Shown here: positions 1-7,522 of the stretch, piece by piece
How positions within the stretch are numbered: the stretch's first letter is position 1
Layout: the number at the start of each line of letters is the position of its first letter
Assembly (NCBI GenBank): GCA_031969655.1
Contig: DALYJX010000063.1
Coordinates: 1 to 31,293, forward strand
Length of the DNA: 31,293 nucleotides
Reading direction: 5' to 3'
Origin: Microseira sp003486305
Lineage (GTDB): Bacteria; Cyanobacteriota; Cyanobacteriia; Cyanobacteriales; Aerosakkonemataceae
Made by a program: the position numbers and the translations under genes
The notes under the pieces: generated by a model
Told to the model about the DNA's origin: nothing
Seen by the model: the letters and a program-made list of their open reading frames with translations, nothing else
Database searches by the model: none

Positions 1-193
1 TTTCCCTCGTTTCCAGGTTCTACCTTTCCCTCGTTTCCAGGTTCTACCTTTCCCTCGTTTCCAGGTTCTACCTGGAAATGCTGACTTTTGGAGGCTCTGC
101 CTCCTTGAGACGGGAGGCAGAGCCTCCCATATTCCATTCCAAGGCAAGAGCCTTGGAACGAGGTAGGAACGAGGTAGGAACGAGGTAGGATAG
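1..193. repeat. Repeat-rich left edge: 24-base and 11-base tandem repeats plus a hairpin
   Basis: Three exact head-to-tail copies of a 24-base unit beginning TTTCCCTCG fill 1-72; the array may continue beyond the window. A long hairpin follows at about 91-128, with arms GGAGGCTCTGCCTCC and GGAGGCAGAGCCTCC. At about 155-188 there are three copies of the 11-mer GGAACGAGGTA. The region lies just beyond the stop of the acyl-AMP ligase gene. The hairpin could help end that transcript, but no clear T-tract follows on the minus strand. The motif CCTGGGAACGAG near 30687 looks related. Confidence 0.85.
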
Positions 194-2056
194 CTATACC
201 TGCTTGGCAACTGATAGTTTTTCTAACAAGGAATTAACCTCAGCTTCTAGATGCAGAAACTTAGTTTTGCCTTGAGGATTTTCGCTCCAATCTTCGACAA
301 CATTCAAACTACCAGTGAGAAATCCAGCCCGACAAGCATGGCGCTGAATCTTACCGCTGGAAGTCTTAGGAATACTCCCAGTTTTAACCAGTACCGCAGC
401 ATAAACCTGTAAAGCGTGTTCCGCCGCCACCGCTTGACGAATTGTTCCAACTATTTCATTTACATTCAATTTCCGCAGATAAGTCCGCTCTACTTCTTGA
501 ACAATTACCAGTTTTTCTTCGCCCTTTACTTCCACCGCAAATGCTGCTCCAAAACCAGGGCGCAACGCTGGATGACTTTTCTCAACTGTCAGTTCAATAT
601 CCTGGGGATAGTGGTTTTGTCCCCGGATAATAATTACATCTTTAATTCGCCCGGTGACAAATAACTCGCCTTCTTGCAAAAATCCCAAGTCGCCGGTACG
701 CAAAAACGGCCCTTCCCCTGTGTCTGCGAGGTAGGCATTAAAAGCCTGTTCTGTTTCTTCAGGTCGATTCCAATAACCTTGCGCTACACTCGCACCCGAT
801 ACCCAAATTTCTCCCACTTTATCAGCCGGACAAGCGGTTAACGTTTCGGGGTCAACAATGAGAATTTTATGGTCTAAAAAAGTTTGACCGCAACCTACAA
901 TTGCTCGCGTACCTTCTTGCTCGCGAACCATTTTGAGCGATCGGTTGCGTTCAAGTGATTCCCCATCTATTTGACTAATAATCGGTGCAACTTTTCTTTT
1001 ACTTCCAGAAACCATCAACGTTGTTTCAGCCATGCCGTAGCAAGGGTGAAATGCCTCTTTTTGAAAGCCGCAATCCGCGAAAGTACGAGCAAACATTTCG
1101 AGAGTTTCGGCACGGACGGGTTCGGCTCCGGTGAAAGCTACTTCCCAGCTACTGAGATCGAGACTAGCTCTTTGTTCGGGAGCGATCTTATTAATACAAA
1201 GGTCGTAGGCAAAGTTAGGGCCGCCGCTCGTGGTAACTTTGTAGCGGGAAATTGCTTGTAACCAACGAAAAGGCTTTTGCATAAACGCTAATGCTGGCAT
1301 CAAAATCATCGGCGCACCGACATAAAGCGGTTCCAAAATTCCGCCAATTAATCCCATATCGTGGTAGGGTGGCAACCAGCTAACGCCTTGACTTTTGGGT
1401 GTGTCGGCGAAACTTTGATGGATAATCCCACAATTATGCCAAAGGTTGCGGTGACTCACCATTACACCTTTGGGCGTACCTGTAGAACCTGATGTGTACT
1501 GAAGAAACGCTAGGGTATTTTCGTTCAAGTTTGGTTCTTGCCATGTTTCTGCAAGATTGGTGGAAATGTTATCTGTTGTTAACAAACGCAAGTTAGTTAA
1601 TTCAGATTCTTGCAGGCGCTGTTTGATGTTGTCCGATAGGAAGGTAGTGGTGAGTGCTAAAGTTGCTCCCGAAGATGTTGCGATCGCTTGCAATCTCGAC
1701 ATATTTTGATTCGGTCGCGGTGGATAAGCAGGCACGGCTATAACCTTGGCGTACAAGCACCCAAAAAACGCTGCAATAAACTCCAATCCTGGCGGGTAAA
1801 GCAGCATCGCACGACAATCAGCCGCATATATGCTTTGAAGATGATATGCGATCGCTCGTGCTTGTAGATCCAATTCTCGATAAGTCACCCTCCCCGCTTC
1901 TATTTCCCCATCCTGCAAAAATGTATAAGCCGTTTTATCTGGCTGATTTTGCGCTCTGTACCTCAGCAAACTTACCAAATTCGCCTCTTCATTCCCGATA
2001 CCCGTCGCATCATTCAAATATGCAATCATTTCAGTCTCCACGCTTTGTAATTCCAA
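194..2056 (-). CDS. Fatty acyl-AMP ligase (FAAL), stand-alone adenylating enzyme
   Basis: A 620-residue member of the acyl-adenylate-forming superfamily. The ATP-binding signature YTSGSTGTPKG is at about residues 187-197, followed by PPYHDMGLIGG, PCYGMAETT, RTGDLG and, near the C-terminus, KTSSGKIQRH with the expected lysine. The stretch around residues 365-395, before the GCGQTFLDHKI segment, matches the insertion typical of FAALs as opposed to acyl-CoA ligases. FAALs activate a fatty acid as acyl-AMP and pass it to an acyl carrier protein, usually to prime a polyketide or lipopeptide synthase. No carrier domain is fused here, so the partner would be a separate protein. Any downstream partner gene lies beyond the left edge. 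The gene is divergent from devC; both families occur in heterocyst glycolipid loci, so a shared lipid role is possible but unproven. The start is the first ATG; the ATG ten codons later is also possible. Confidence 0.93.
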   Translation of the reverse strand: MELQSVETEMIAYLNDATGIGNEEANLVSLLRYRAQNQPDKTAYTFLQDGEIEAGRVTYRELDLQARAIAYHLQSIYAADCRAMLLYPPGLEFIAAFFGCLYAKVIAVPAYPPRPNQNMSRLQAIATSSGATLALTTTFLSDNIKQRLQESELTNLRLLTTDNISTNLAETWQEPNLNENTLAFLQYTSGSTGTPKGVMVSHRNLWHNCGIIHQSFADTPKSQGVSWLPPYHDMGLIGGILEPLYVGAPMILMPALAFMQKPFRWLQAISRYKVTTSGGPNFAYDLCINKIAPEQRASLDLSSWEVAFTGAEPVRAETLEMFARTFADCGFQKEAFHPCYGMAETTLMVSGSKRKVAPIISQIDGESLERNRSLKMVREQEGTRAIVGCGQTFLDHKILIVDPETLTACPADKVGEIWVSGASVAQGYWNRPEETEQAFNAYLADTGEGPFLRTGDLGFLQEGELFVTGRIKDVIIIRGQNHYPQDIELTVEKSHPALRPGFGAAFAVEVKGEEKLVIVQEVERTYLRKLNVNEIVGTIRQAVAAEHALQVYAAVLVKTGSIPKTSSGKIQRHACRAGFLTGSLNVVEDWSENPQGKTKFLHLEAEVNSLLEKLSVAKQV

Positions 2057-2813
2057 ATCCCTAGTCTTTGCCTGAAATACTTGGAAAATCCTTTGAAAAA
2101 CTGTATTCTATAAAACAAGATCGATCGTATTTACCTCCTTTTAGCTGAAGTTACTCTTCCCATGCAACAATTGACGCGCTGTCCAAACAGCCCGTAATGG
2201 AAATTCCTAACATTGTCGGCTTCTAGCAATTTTCCAGCCGCGACAATCGAGGAAAATTTTTATTTCCTCTCTATCGAAATGCCAAAGCTTTTCCAAACAT
2301 ATATTTATTGCAATTTGCTAACGAGGAAGTTAACACACCTTTAATCAAACTGTCTAGAGAGATGCAACATAAATCAGCGGGGATCTTCACTAATCAGCCT
2401 AAAGATATAGCCATTTTAAATATATCTGTGTTGATGGATACATGAAAAATGTAAAAACAAATAGAAACCTTAAACAGCGGCCTACATCTGCCATTGGGTA
2501 TATTTTTTATAGCAACAGTGGGGTTTTTGGATATTTGAAAATTTAAAGCTAAAAAGTAGCCAAGACTACTTGATGAAATTAAATTAGCATCCTAGTATAG
2601 GATGAATGACTAAGCCATAAATAAACAGTTGTGCGGCGGGCACGATTGCTTTTGTCGCGACAGTATTATCGGCGTTTTGGTGAATCTTAACCAATAAAGT
2701 TTTACGCGATGAATTCAGGCAGTAGAGCGTGGTAATGTATGCCAATTGCCTGGACAAAAACCTGCTTGAACAAGCTATTTAAGCAAAGTTACACCAGTCG
2801 GGAGAGCGGGAAA
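2057..2813. other. Long divergent intergenic region between FAAL and devC
   Basis: There are 757 bases without a credible gene. The region is AT-rich and holds the NtcA-type promoter described separately (2556-2598). The arms CATCCTA and TAGGATG at 2588-2604 form a 7-base inverted repeat that overlaps the -10 element. I saw no clear promoter for the FAAL side and no gene remnant. Confidence 0.6.
2556..2598 (+). promoter_or_regulatory. Putative NtcA-activated promoter of devC
   Basis: GTAGCCAAGACTAC at 2556-2569 matches the NtcA consensus GTA-N8-TAC exactly. After 23 bases comes TAGTAT (2593-2598), a TA-N3-T type -10 box. This is the layout known for class II NtcA-dependent promoters, where the activator site replaces the -35 box at a spacing of about 22-23. 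Transcription would begin near 2605 and give a leader of about 210 bases before the devC ATG at 2814. NtcA is the nitrogen-control regulator of cyanobacteria, and devBCA in Anabaena is NtcA-dependent. Confidence 0.65.
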
Positions 2814-3968
2814 ATGATATTTGCTATACCTTTAGCATGGCTGCAACTGAGTAAAGAAAAACTGCGGCTGTTGATTGCTTTAGCGGGAATTGCTTTTGCA
2901 GCTATTCTCATGTTTATGCAATTAGGATTTCAAGCAGCTCTTTACGATAGCGCCACGCGATTCCATCAGAGTTTACAAGCAGACTTAATTTTAATCAGTA
3001 CTCGCTCCAAATCTCTGGGCTATATGAGAACTTTTTCTTGGCGTCGTCTATATCAAATATTAGGCTTTAATGGCGTTAAATCTGTTAGCCCTGTATACGT
3101 CGGATTTAGAGACTGGAAAAACCCTGAAAATGGAAATTTCAGAGCTATATATGTTTATGGATTTCAGTTAGCAAATCCAACTTTTAACTTTCCCGAACTA
3201 GCTGACTCACTAGACGAGCTTAAACTGAATGAAAGTATTTTGTTTGATAGAGCTTCTCGCTCAGAATATGGAGCTATTGCTACAGAGTTTGAGCAAGGAA
3301 AACCTATTATTACTGAGTTAGGCAACAAAAGAGTCAAGGTTGTTGGTTTGTTTACGCTGGGGCCTTCTTTTGGCGCAGATGGAAATGTAATTTTAAGCGA
3401 TTTAAATTTTCTTCGCGTATTTACCGATCGGAAAGTAGGACAAATTGATATTGGAGTTATTCAGCTTAACCCTCAAGTTAATCCTCAAAATGTTCTTAAA
3501 AATATCCAAGCAGCCTTACCTAAAGACGTCAGAGTATTAACTCATGAAGGTTTCGTGGAATTTGAGAAAACCTACTGGAAAACAAGTACGTCAATTGGTT
3601 TTATTTTTACTTTAGGTGTAGGGATGGGATTCATCGTGGGTACGGTTATCGTTTATCAAATTCTTTATGCAGATGTTTCCGATCACCTAGCAGAGTACGC
3701 AACTTTAAAAGCTATGGGTTACAAAGAATCCTATTTAGAAATTGTCGTGTTACAAGAAGGAATAATTCTAGGAGTTTTAGGTTATATCCCAGGATTTGCC
3801 CTCACCCTTGGTCTATACGATTTAACTAAACAAGCTACATTCTTACCTATCGAAATGACATTAACTCGCTGTTTAATTGTCCTAATGTTAGCAATATCTA
3901 TGTGTTGTATTTCCGGGTTAATTGCCGTGCGTAAACTCCGTAAAATAGACCCAGCAGAGATTTTTTAA
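2814..3968 (+). CDS. devC: DevC-type ABC exporter permease (MacB/FtsX-like)
   Basis: A 384-residue membrane protein with the DevC layout: one N-terminal membrane helix (LLIALAGIAFAAILMFMQLGF), a large periplasmic domain of about 220 residues, and three C-terminal helices. It ends in RKLRKIDPAEIF, a typical DevC tail. DevC is the membrane subunit of DevBCA, which with a TolC-like partner exports glycolipids for the heterocyst envelope; paralogues exist in non-heterocystous species. I chose the ATG at 2814 because GGAG lies nine bases upstream and the product then begins MIFAIPLAWLQL at the usual family length. An in-frame ATG at 2739 would add 25 residues that do not look conserved. No devB precedes it and no devA follows before the repeat array and assembly gap, so it is either solitary or cut off from partners by the gap. 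Confidence 0.92.
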   Translation: MIFAIPLAWLQLSKEKLRLLIALAGIAFAAILMFMQLGFQAALYDSATRFHQSLQADLILISTRSKSLGYMRTFSWRRLYQILGFNGVKSVSPVYVGFRDWKNPENGNFRAIYVYGFQLANPTFNFPELADSLDELKLNESILFDRASRSEYGAIATEFEQGKPIITELGNKRVKVVGLFTLGPSFGADGNVILSDLNFLRVFTDRKVGQIDIGVIQLNPQVNPQNVLKNIQAALPKDVRVLTHEGFVEFEKTYWKTSTSIGFIFTLGVGMGFIVGTVIVYQILYADVSDHLAEYATLKAMGYKESYLEIVVLQEGIILGVLGYIPGFALTLGLYDLTKQATFLPIEMTLTRCLIVLMLAISMCCISGLIAVRKLRKIDPAEIF

Positions 3969-4020
3969 TTTTTCTGTGATATCGTGTCCGGTTGCATCGT
4001 AATCGTCTGGTTAATCGTGT

Positions 4021-4440
4021 TGTAGGGGCGGGTTTTACCTGTTACTTTTGATGCCAAACGCATTGTGTTGATAAACCCGCCCCTCGCGCTATGCCGATGC
4101 AAGCGGATATGATATAACGACATATCTCGTGATTCCACACAATCGTTGGTAAAACCCCCTGACGGGGCGGGTTTAAGAAATATCTCGTGATTCCACACAA
4201 TCGTTGGTAAAACCCCCTNNNNNNNNNNNNNNNNNNNNNNNNNNNNNNNNNNNNNNNNNNNNNNNNNNNNNNNNNNNNNNNNNNNNNNNNNNNNNNNNNN
4301 NNNNNNNNNNNNNNNNNNGACCGGGCGGGTTTAAGAAATATCTCGTGATTCCACACAATCGTTGGTAAAACCCCCTGACCGGGCGGGTTTAAGAAATATC
4401 TCGTGATTCCACACAATCGTTGGTAAAACCCGCCCCTACA
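4021..4440. repeat. 58-base tandem repeat array inside a 19-base inverted-repeat frame
   Basis: The core ATATCTCGTGATTCCACACA begins at 4122, 4180, 4338 and 4396, giving a period of 58 bases on both sides of the N-gap. Each unit carries GGTAAAACCCCCTGAC(C/G)GGGCGGGTTTAA. The block is bounded by TGTAGGGGCGGGTTTTACC (4021-4039) and its exact reverse complement (4422-4440). A further internal AAACCCGCCCCT lies near 4074. The arms resemble ends of a small non-autonomous element in which an internal unit has amplified. Reading frames that cross it are not credible genes. Confidence 0.88.
4219..4318. other. Assembly gap (100 N)
   Basis: Exactly 100 N characters, the usual placeholder for a scaffold gap of unknown size. 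It sits inside the 58-base tandem array. The phase across it (4180 to 4338 is 158 bases, not a multiple of 58) shows that 100 is not the true length. Confidence 0.98.
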
Positions 4441-4518
4441 ATACACAACATTTTCTATCAAATATCATATGAGTCACTTCAGAAATATCTGCTGGTTCTG
4501 GCAAACGATCCCAAGATT

Positions 4519-5370
4519 CTAAGGATTTGCCACTGCAAATGTATTGCATTGTTCGGGATCGCCTGTCTGAATACCGCGCTTAAACCACCTTACTCTTTGT
4601 GCAGAACTACCGTGAGTAAAAGTCTCTGGGACAACATACCCTCTAGCGCGTGCCTGCAAGCGATCGTCCCCAATACTACTAGCAGCATTGAGCGCTTCTT
4701 CAATATCGCCTTGTTCTAAAATTTTCCTAGAGCGTTGCGCGCGATTCGCCCAAACACCGGCAAAACAATCTGCTTGTAACTCCACGCGCACCTGAAGTTG
4801 ATTCGCCTCTACTTTGTCTACCTGACTTTGCAATCTTCGCACTTTATCCAAAATTCCTAATTCATTCTGGACGTGATGCCCAACTTCGTGAGCAATTACA
4901 TACGCTTGGGCAAAATCCCCTGGTGCTTGAAATTTAGACTTCAAATCGCGATAAAAACTCAAGTCGATATAAACTTTTTGGTCGCGGGGACAATAAAATG
5001 GCCCCATCGCCGATCTGGCATATCCACAGGCAGATTGCACGGCATCGGAATATAACACTAATTTGGGTTCTGTATAAGTTGAACCGTTTTGCCGGAACAC
5101 TTCGCGCCAGGTATCTTCAGTATCTGCCAGTACGACGGAAACAAACTCTGCCATTTGGTCAGTACCTCCAGGATTGCGAGGCGCGGATGTTGTGGGGCGA
5201 TCGCTCTGCTGATTTACCTGTTCCCAAACTACACTAGGATCGCCTCCCAAAAGCGCCACCAGCAGCGATAACAGTATTGCCCCTATCCCCCCACCGACTA
5301 CCGGCGCGGACACTCCTATACCGCGTCGATCTTCAACATTCGTACTCCTGCGACCCAGCTGCCAACGCAT
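4519..5370 (-). CDS. Neutral zinc metallopeptidase (YpfJ/Zn_peptidase family)
   Basis: A 283-residue protein that begins MRWQLGRRSTNVEDRRG; the NVEDRRG box is the N-terminal hallmark of the YpfJ family (PF04228). A glycine-rich membrane helix follows (about residues 20-43: APVVGGGIGAILLSLLVALL), so the protein is probably membrane-anchored. The catalytic motif HEVGHHVQ is at about residue 161, with the HExxH-type zinc ligands, and ELQADCFAG further on supplies the third ligand region. The C-terminus (QRVRWFKRGIQTGDPEQCNTF) is complete for the family. The natural substrate of this family is not well established. The gene is single: 3' to a repeat array, 5' about 150 bases from a tRNA on the same strand. 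Confidence 0.93.
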   Translation of the reverse strand: MRWQLGRRSTNVEDRRGIGVSAPVVGGGIGAILLSLLVALLGGDPSVVWEQVNQQSDRPTTSAPRNPGGTDQMAEFVSVVLADTEDTWREVFRQNGSTYTEPKLVLYSDAVQSACGYARSAMGPFYCPRDQKVYIDLSFYRDLKSKFQAPGDFAQAYVIAHEVGHHVQNELGILDKVRRLQSQVDKVEANQLQVRVELQADCFAGVWANRAQRSRKILEQGDIEEALNAASSIGDDRLQARARGYVVPETFTHGSSAQRVRWFKRGIQTGDPEQCNTFAVANP

Positions 5371-5524
5371 AATCGCCTGCCCTCTTCACCCTTACACTTA
5401 AGACCTTAGCGATTCCATCCCCAGAGATCCTCTATCTGCGGATGTGCGAATAACTTGCGATCGCATACCTCAAGGAATGTTTTTGCCACCTCTCGGCAAA
5501 CTTTACCTTCCCAGATTAAATATA

Positions 5525-5597
5525 TGGAGCTAAGCGGATTCGAACCGCTGACTTTTTCAATGCCATTGAAACACTCTACCAGCTGAGTTATAGCCCC
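5525..5597 (-). tRNA. tRNA-Ala (GGC anticodon)
   Basis: Read on the minus strand, the acceptor arm GGGGCTA pairs with TAGCTCC (one G-T pair). The D-arm contains AGCTGGTAGAG. The anticodon stem TTTCA/TGAAA encloses the loop ATGGCAT, with GGC at the anticodon. The T-arm contains GGTTCGAATCC. It is 73 bases with discriminator A. CCA is not encoded, which is common in cyanobacteria. Confidence 0.95.
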
Positions 5598-5623
5598 TTG
5601 AGTCCTTTTCTATCTTGCCTCAA

Positions 5624-5875
5624 CTATTCGTAATTTGTCAAGTAGGTGTCTACCAATTCTTGGGAAGAATAAGATGAATAGGGAGAATGGGCGGTGGTTA
5701 AATAGCTGATGCAGTCCCCCATGAGGAAATATACCACCAACATGGCAGCCGCCGCGCTCGCTACTAAAGTCCCTGCCAGCATCAAAGAAAATTCTTTATG
5801 CTCGACTGCCTGCTCCATCAGGTGCAGCGACCAGCCCACCAACGCCACAACAAAAATTAGAATAAATGCCAGCAT
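5624..5875 (-). CDS. Small two-helix membrane protein, function unknown
   Basis: An 83-residue protein with two hydrophobic stretches, at about residues 1-18 (MLAFILIFVVALVGWSLH) and 31-52 (LMLAGTLVASAAAAMLVVYFLM). A short charged linker (EQAVEHKEF) separates them, and the tail is rich in Ser and Tyr (SPYSSYSSQELVDTYLTNYE). I do not recognise the family. The start ATG is the first codon of the first helix. It lies between hisF and tRNA-Ala on the same strand and could share a transcript with hisF, 127 bases away. Confidence 0.7.
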   Translation of the reverse strand: MLAFILIFVVALVGWSLHLMEQAVEHKEFSLMLAGTLVASAAAAMLVVYFLMGDCISYLTTAHSPYSSYSSQELVDTYLTNYE

Positions 5876-5910
5876 ATTTTAATAAAATGTAACACTTTTA
5901 CCTATTGTAA

Positions 5911-5947
5911 CAGTCGCCGATCGTGCCTGCCAGGGAGGGGGCGACTG
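5911..5947. repeat. 8-base inverted repeat between hisF and the small membrane protein gene
   Basis: CAGTCGCC at 5911-5918 pairs with GGCGACTG at 5940-5947 around a 21-base loop. There is no T-tract on the hisF side, so it is not a standard terminator. Its role is unknown. Confidence 0.4.
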
Positions 5948-6002
5948 TGTTGATTTGGCTCAAAATCTGGCTCTGAGCAGCCTAGCCCTTGATGGAGGCA
6001 GT

Positions 6003-6773
6003 TTACTCCACGCGCACTGGCATATGACGATTCTTTAAGTAAGATTTAATCTCTGCAACGGTCAATTGCCCATAATGGAGCAGGGATGCTAATAGCGCTG
6101 CTTCTGCCTTGCCTTCGCCCAGTGCCTGGTAAATATGTTCGCAGTTGCCCGCGCCACCGGAAGCAATCACGGGAATTTGGACTTGTTCGGCGATAGTCCG
6201 GGTTAATTCGAGGTCGTAGCCCGCTTGCGTTCCATCGGCGTCCATACTCGTGACCAGAAGCTCTCCCGCGCCGCGTTGCTCGACTTCTTTTGCCCAAGCG
6301 ATCGCATCTATACCTGTATTTTCCCTTCCACCCCGCACGTAAACATCCCACCCAGGATTATTGACATCTTGTCGGCGCCGCGCGTCGATAGCGACCACAA
6401 TGCATTGATTTCCAAAGCGCGCGCTAGCTTCGCTGACAAAATCCGGATTGCGTACCGCCGCCGAGTTTATACTGACCTTATCCGCACCGGCACGTAACAA
6501 TTGTTTAATCGTTTCTAAGGATTGAATCCCGCCGCCAACTGTCAAAGGGATGAAAACTTGTTCAGCCGTGCGGTAGACGACATCGATAATAATATTTCGG
6601 TCTTCGTGGGTGGCGGTAATATCCAAAAATACCAACTCATCCGCCCCGGCGTCGTTGTAAACTTGAGCGAGTTCTACCGGATCGCCTGCATCCTTGAGAT
6701 CGACGAAGTTCACTCCTTTGACCACTCGCCCTGCTTTGACATCCAGACAAGGCAAAATTCTTTTCGCTAGCAT
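6003..6773 (-). CDS. hisF: Imidazole glycerol phosphate synthase, cyclase subunit HisF
   Basis: A 256-residue (beta/alpha)8 barrel with the HisF signature from the first residues (MLAKRILPCLDVKAGRVVKGVNF). Asp11 in PCLDVK is one catalytic aspartate; the second is in the LLVTSMDADGTQAGYD segment at about residue 130 of the alignment. The phosphate-binding motifs VGGGIQ and ASGGAG are both intact. With HisH it converts PRFAR and glutamine-derived ammonia to imidazole glycerol phosphate and AICAR in histidine synthesis. Length is normal. It stands alone, as is usual for cyanobacteria, whose his genes are scattered. Confidence 0.97.
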   Translation of the reverse strand: MLAKRILPCLDVKAGRVVKGVNFVDLKDAGDPVELAQVYNDAGADELVFLDITATHEDRNIIIDVVYRTAEQVFIPLTVGGGIQSLETIKQLLRAGADKVSINSAAVRNPDFVSEASARFGNQCIVVAIDARRRQDVNNPGWDVYVRGGRENTGIDAIAWAKEVEQRGAGELLVTSMDADGTQAGYDLELTRTIAEQVQIPVIASGGAGNCEHIYQALGEGKAEAALLASLLHYGQLTVAEIKSYLKNRHMPVRVE

Positions 6774-6954
6774 GGCAATTTACCAAAAAAGTGGGTTATT
6801 AGCCCCTTCCTAGAAGGACGGCTTTGAGCGGATACAATACTTGCTTAGATTTTTTCGCCGCAAATGCTCGTTTTAGAGTTTAAGGCTAAAGCAAAAACAA
6901 CTCAATATGCTGGCTCAAGAGTTTTGAATGTTGAGTTTTGAGTTTTGAGTTGAA

Positions 6955-7416
6955 ATGCATTTAATGCAAAACTCAAAATTATTGAAAAATGCGCTATCAT
7001 TGGTTTTATGTTACAAATTGTATTTAATAATGCTACTAGGGAAAGGGAAGCTAAAATATTATCCCCTGGAAGGAGAAGCTAATAATGTAGGGTGGTTGAT
7101 TCTCCAATGCGATCGCGATCTGAGCTTGTACTACTCCTGGTTTGTGCAAAAGCAATTGGGACTTCGATTGCAACACCCCAGGCTAGGCTCTCACATCACC
7201 GTTGTTAGAGGTGAAGTTGTTAAAAATGACTTTAGATGGAATGCCTACCCAAGTCAAACAATCAATTTTTATTACTCTAACGAAATTAAGACAAATGGCA
7301 GGTATTGGTGGCTTAATGTCTATTCTCCTTGTTTGATGTCTATCCGACAAGAATTAGGATTGCAGGTGAAACCGGAATACGATTTACATGTAACGATTGG
7401 CGTTTGGGTTGAATGA
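6955..7416 (+). CDS. Small protein with two H-x-T motifs, possible 2H phosphoesterase
   Basis: Up to 153 residues. The sequence has two spaced motifs, SHITVVRGE (about residue 97) and LHVTIGVW (near the C-terminus). They fit the pair of H-x-[ST]-x motifs that defines the 2H (LigT-like) phosphoesterase superfamily, whose members act on 2',3'-cyclic or 2'-5' phosphodiesters of RNA or nucleotides. That assignment is inferred from the motifs only. The start is uncertain: neither ATG 6955 nor ATG 7030 has a strong ribosome binding site, and the 7030 start (128 residues, MLLGKGKLKYYPLEGEA) looks more like a folded domain. The 5' flank is a simple repeat of GAGTTTT. It precedes ruvB on the same strand, with an IS-end-like hairpin between them. 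Confidence 0.65.
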   Translation: MHLMQNSKLLKNALSLVLCYKLYLIMLLGKGKLKYYPLEGEANNVGWLILQCDRDLSLYYSWFVQKQLGLRLQHPRLGSHITVVRGEVVKNDFRWNAYPSQTINFYYSNEIKTNGRYWWLNVYSPCLMSIRQELGLQVKPEYDLHVTIGVWVE

Positions 7417-7423
7417 TAAACGA

Positions 7424-7456
7424 AGAATCCTCGCGCTTATAAGGCGGGGAGTGTCA
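7424..7456 (+). repeat. Hairpin resembling an IS200/IS605-type right end
   Basis: Arms CCTCGC (7429-7434) and GCGGGG (7444-7449) pair with one wobble around a short loop and are followed by AGTGTCAAAAA. A similar unit (AATCCCCGC, loop, GCGGGGAGTG) lies at 11672-11700. Such hairpins are familiar at the right ends of IS200/IS605-family elements in cyanobacteria. No transposase is adjacent, so this is at most a remnant. Confidence 0.4.
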
Positions 7457-7522
7457 AAAAATGTCATGATAATCGAGAGTCTGGCTCAAGAAAATCTTCT
7501 GTAACTAGATATATTGGCAATT

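Noticed and set aside
2739..2813. N-terminal extension of devC from ATG 2739
   Set aside because: The ribosome binding site and family length both favour ATG 2814.
4122..4440. CRISPR array
   Set aside because: The units are fully identical over 58 bases with no variable spacers and no cas genes nearby.
4042..4461. Open frames on the minus strand across the 58-base repeats and the N block
   Set aside because: They are translations of tandem repeats and of unknown bases, with no conserved domain.
5911..5947. Terminator of hisF
   Set aside because: The stem has a 21-base loop and no T-tract on the minus strand.
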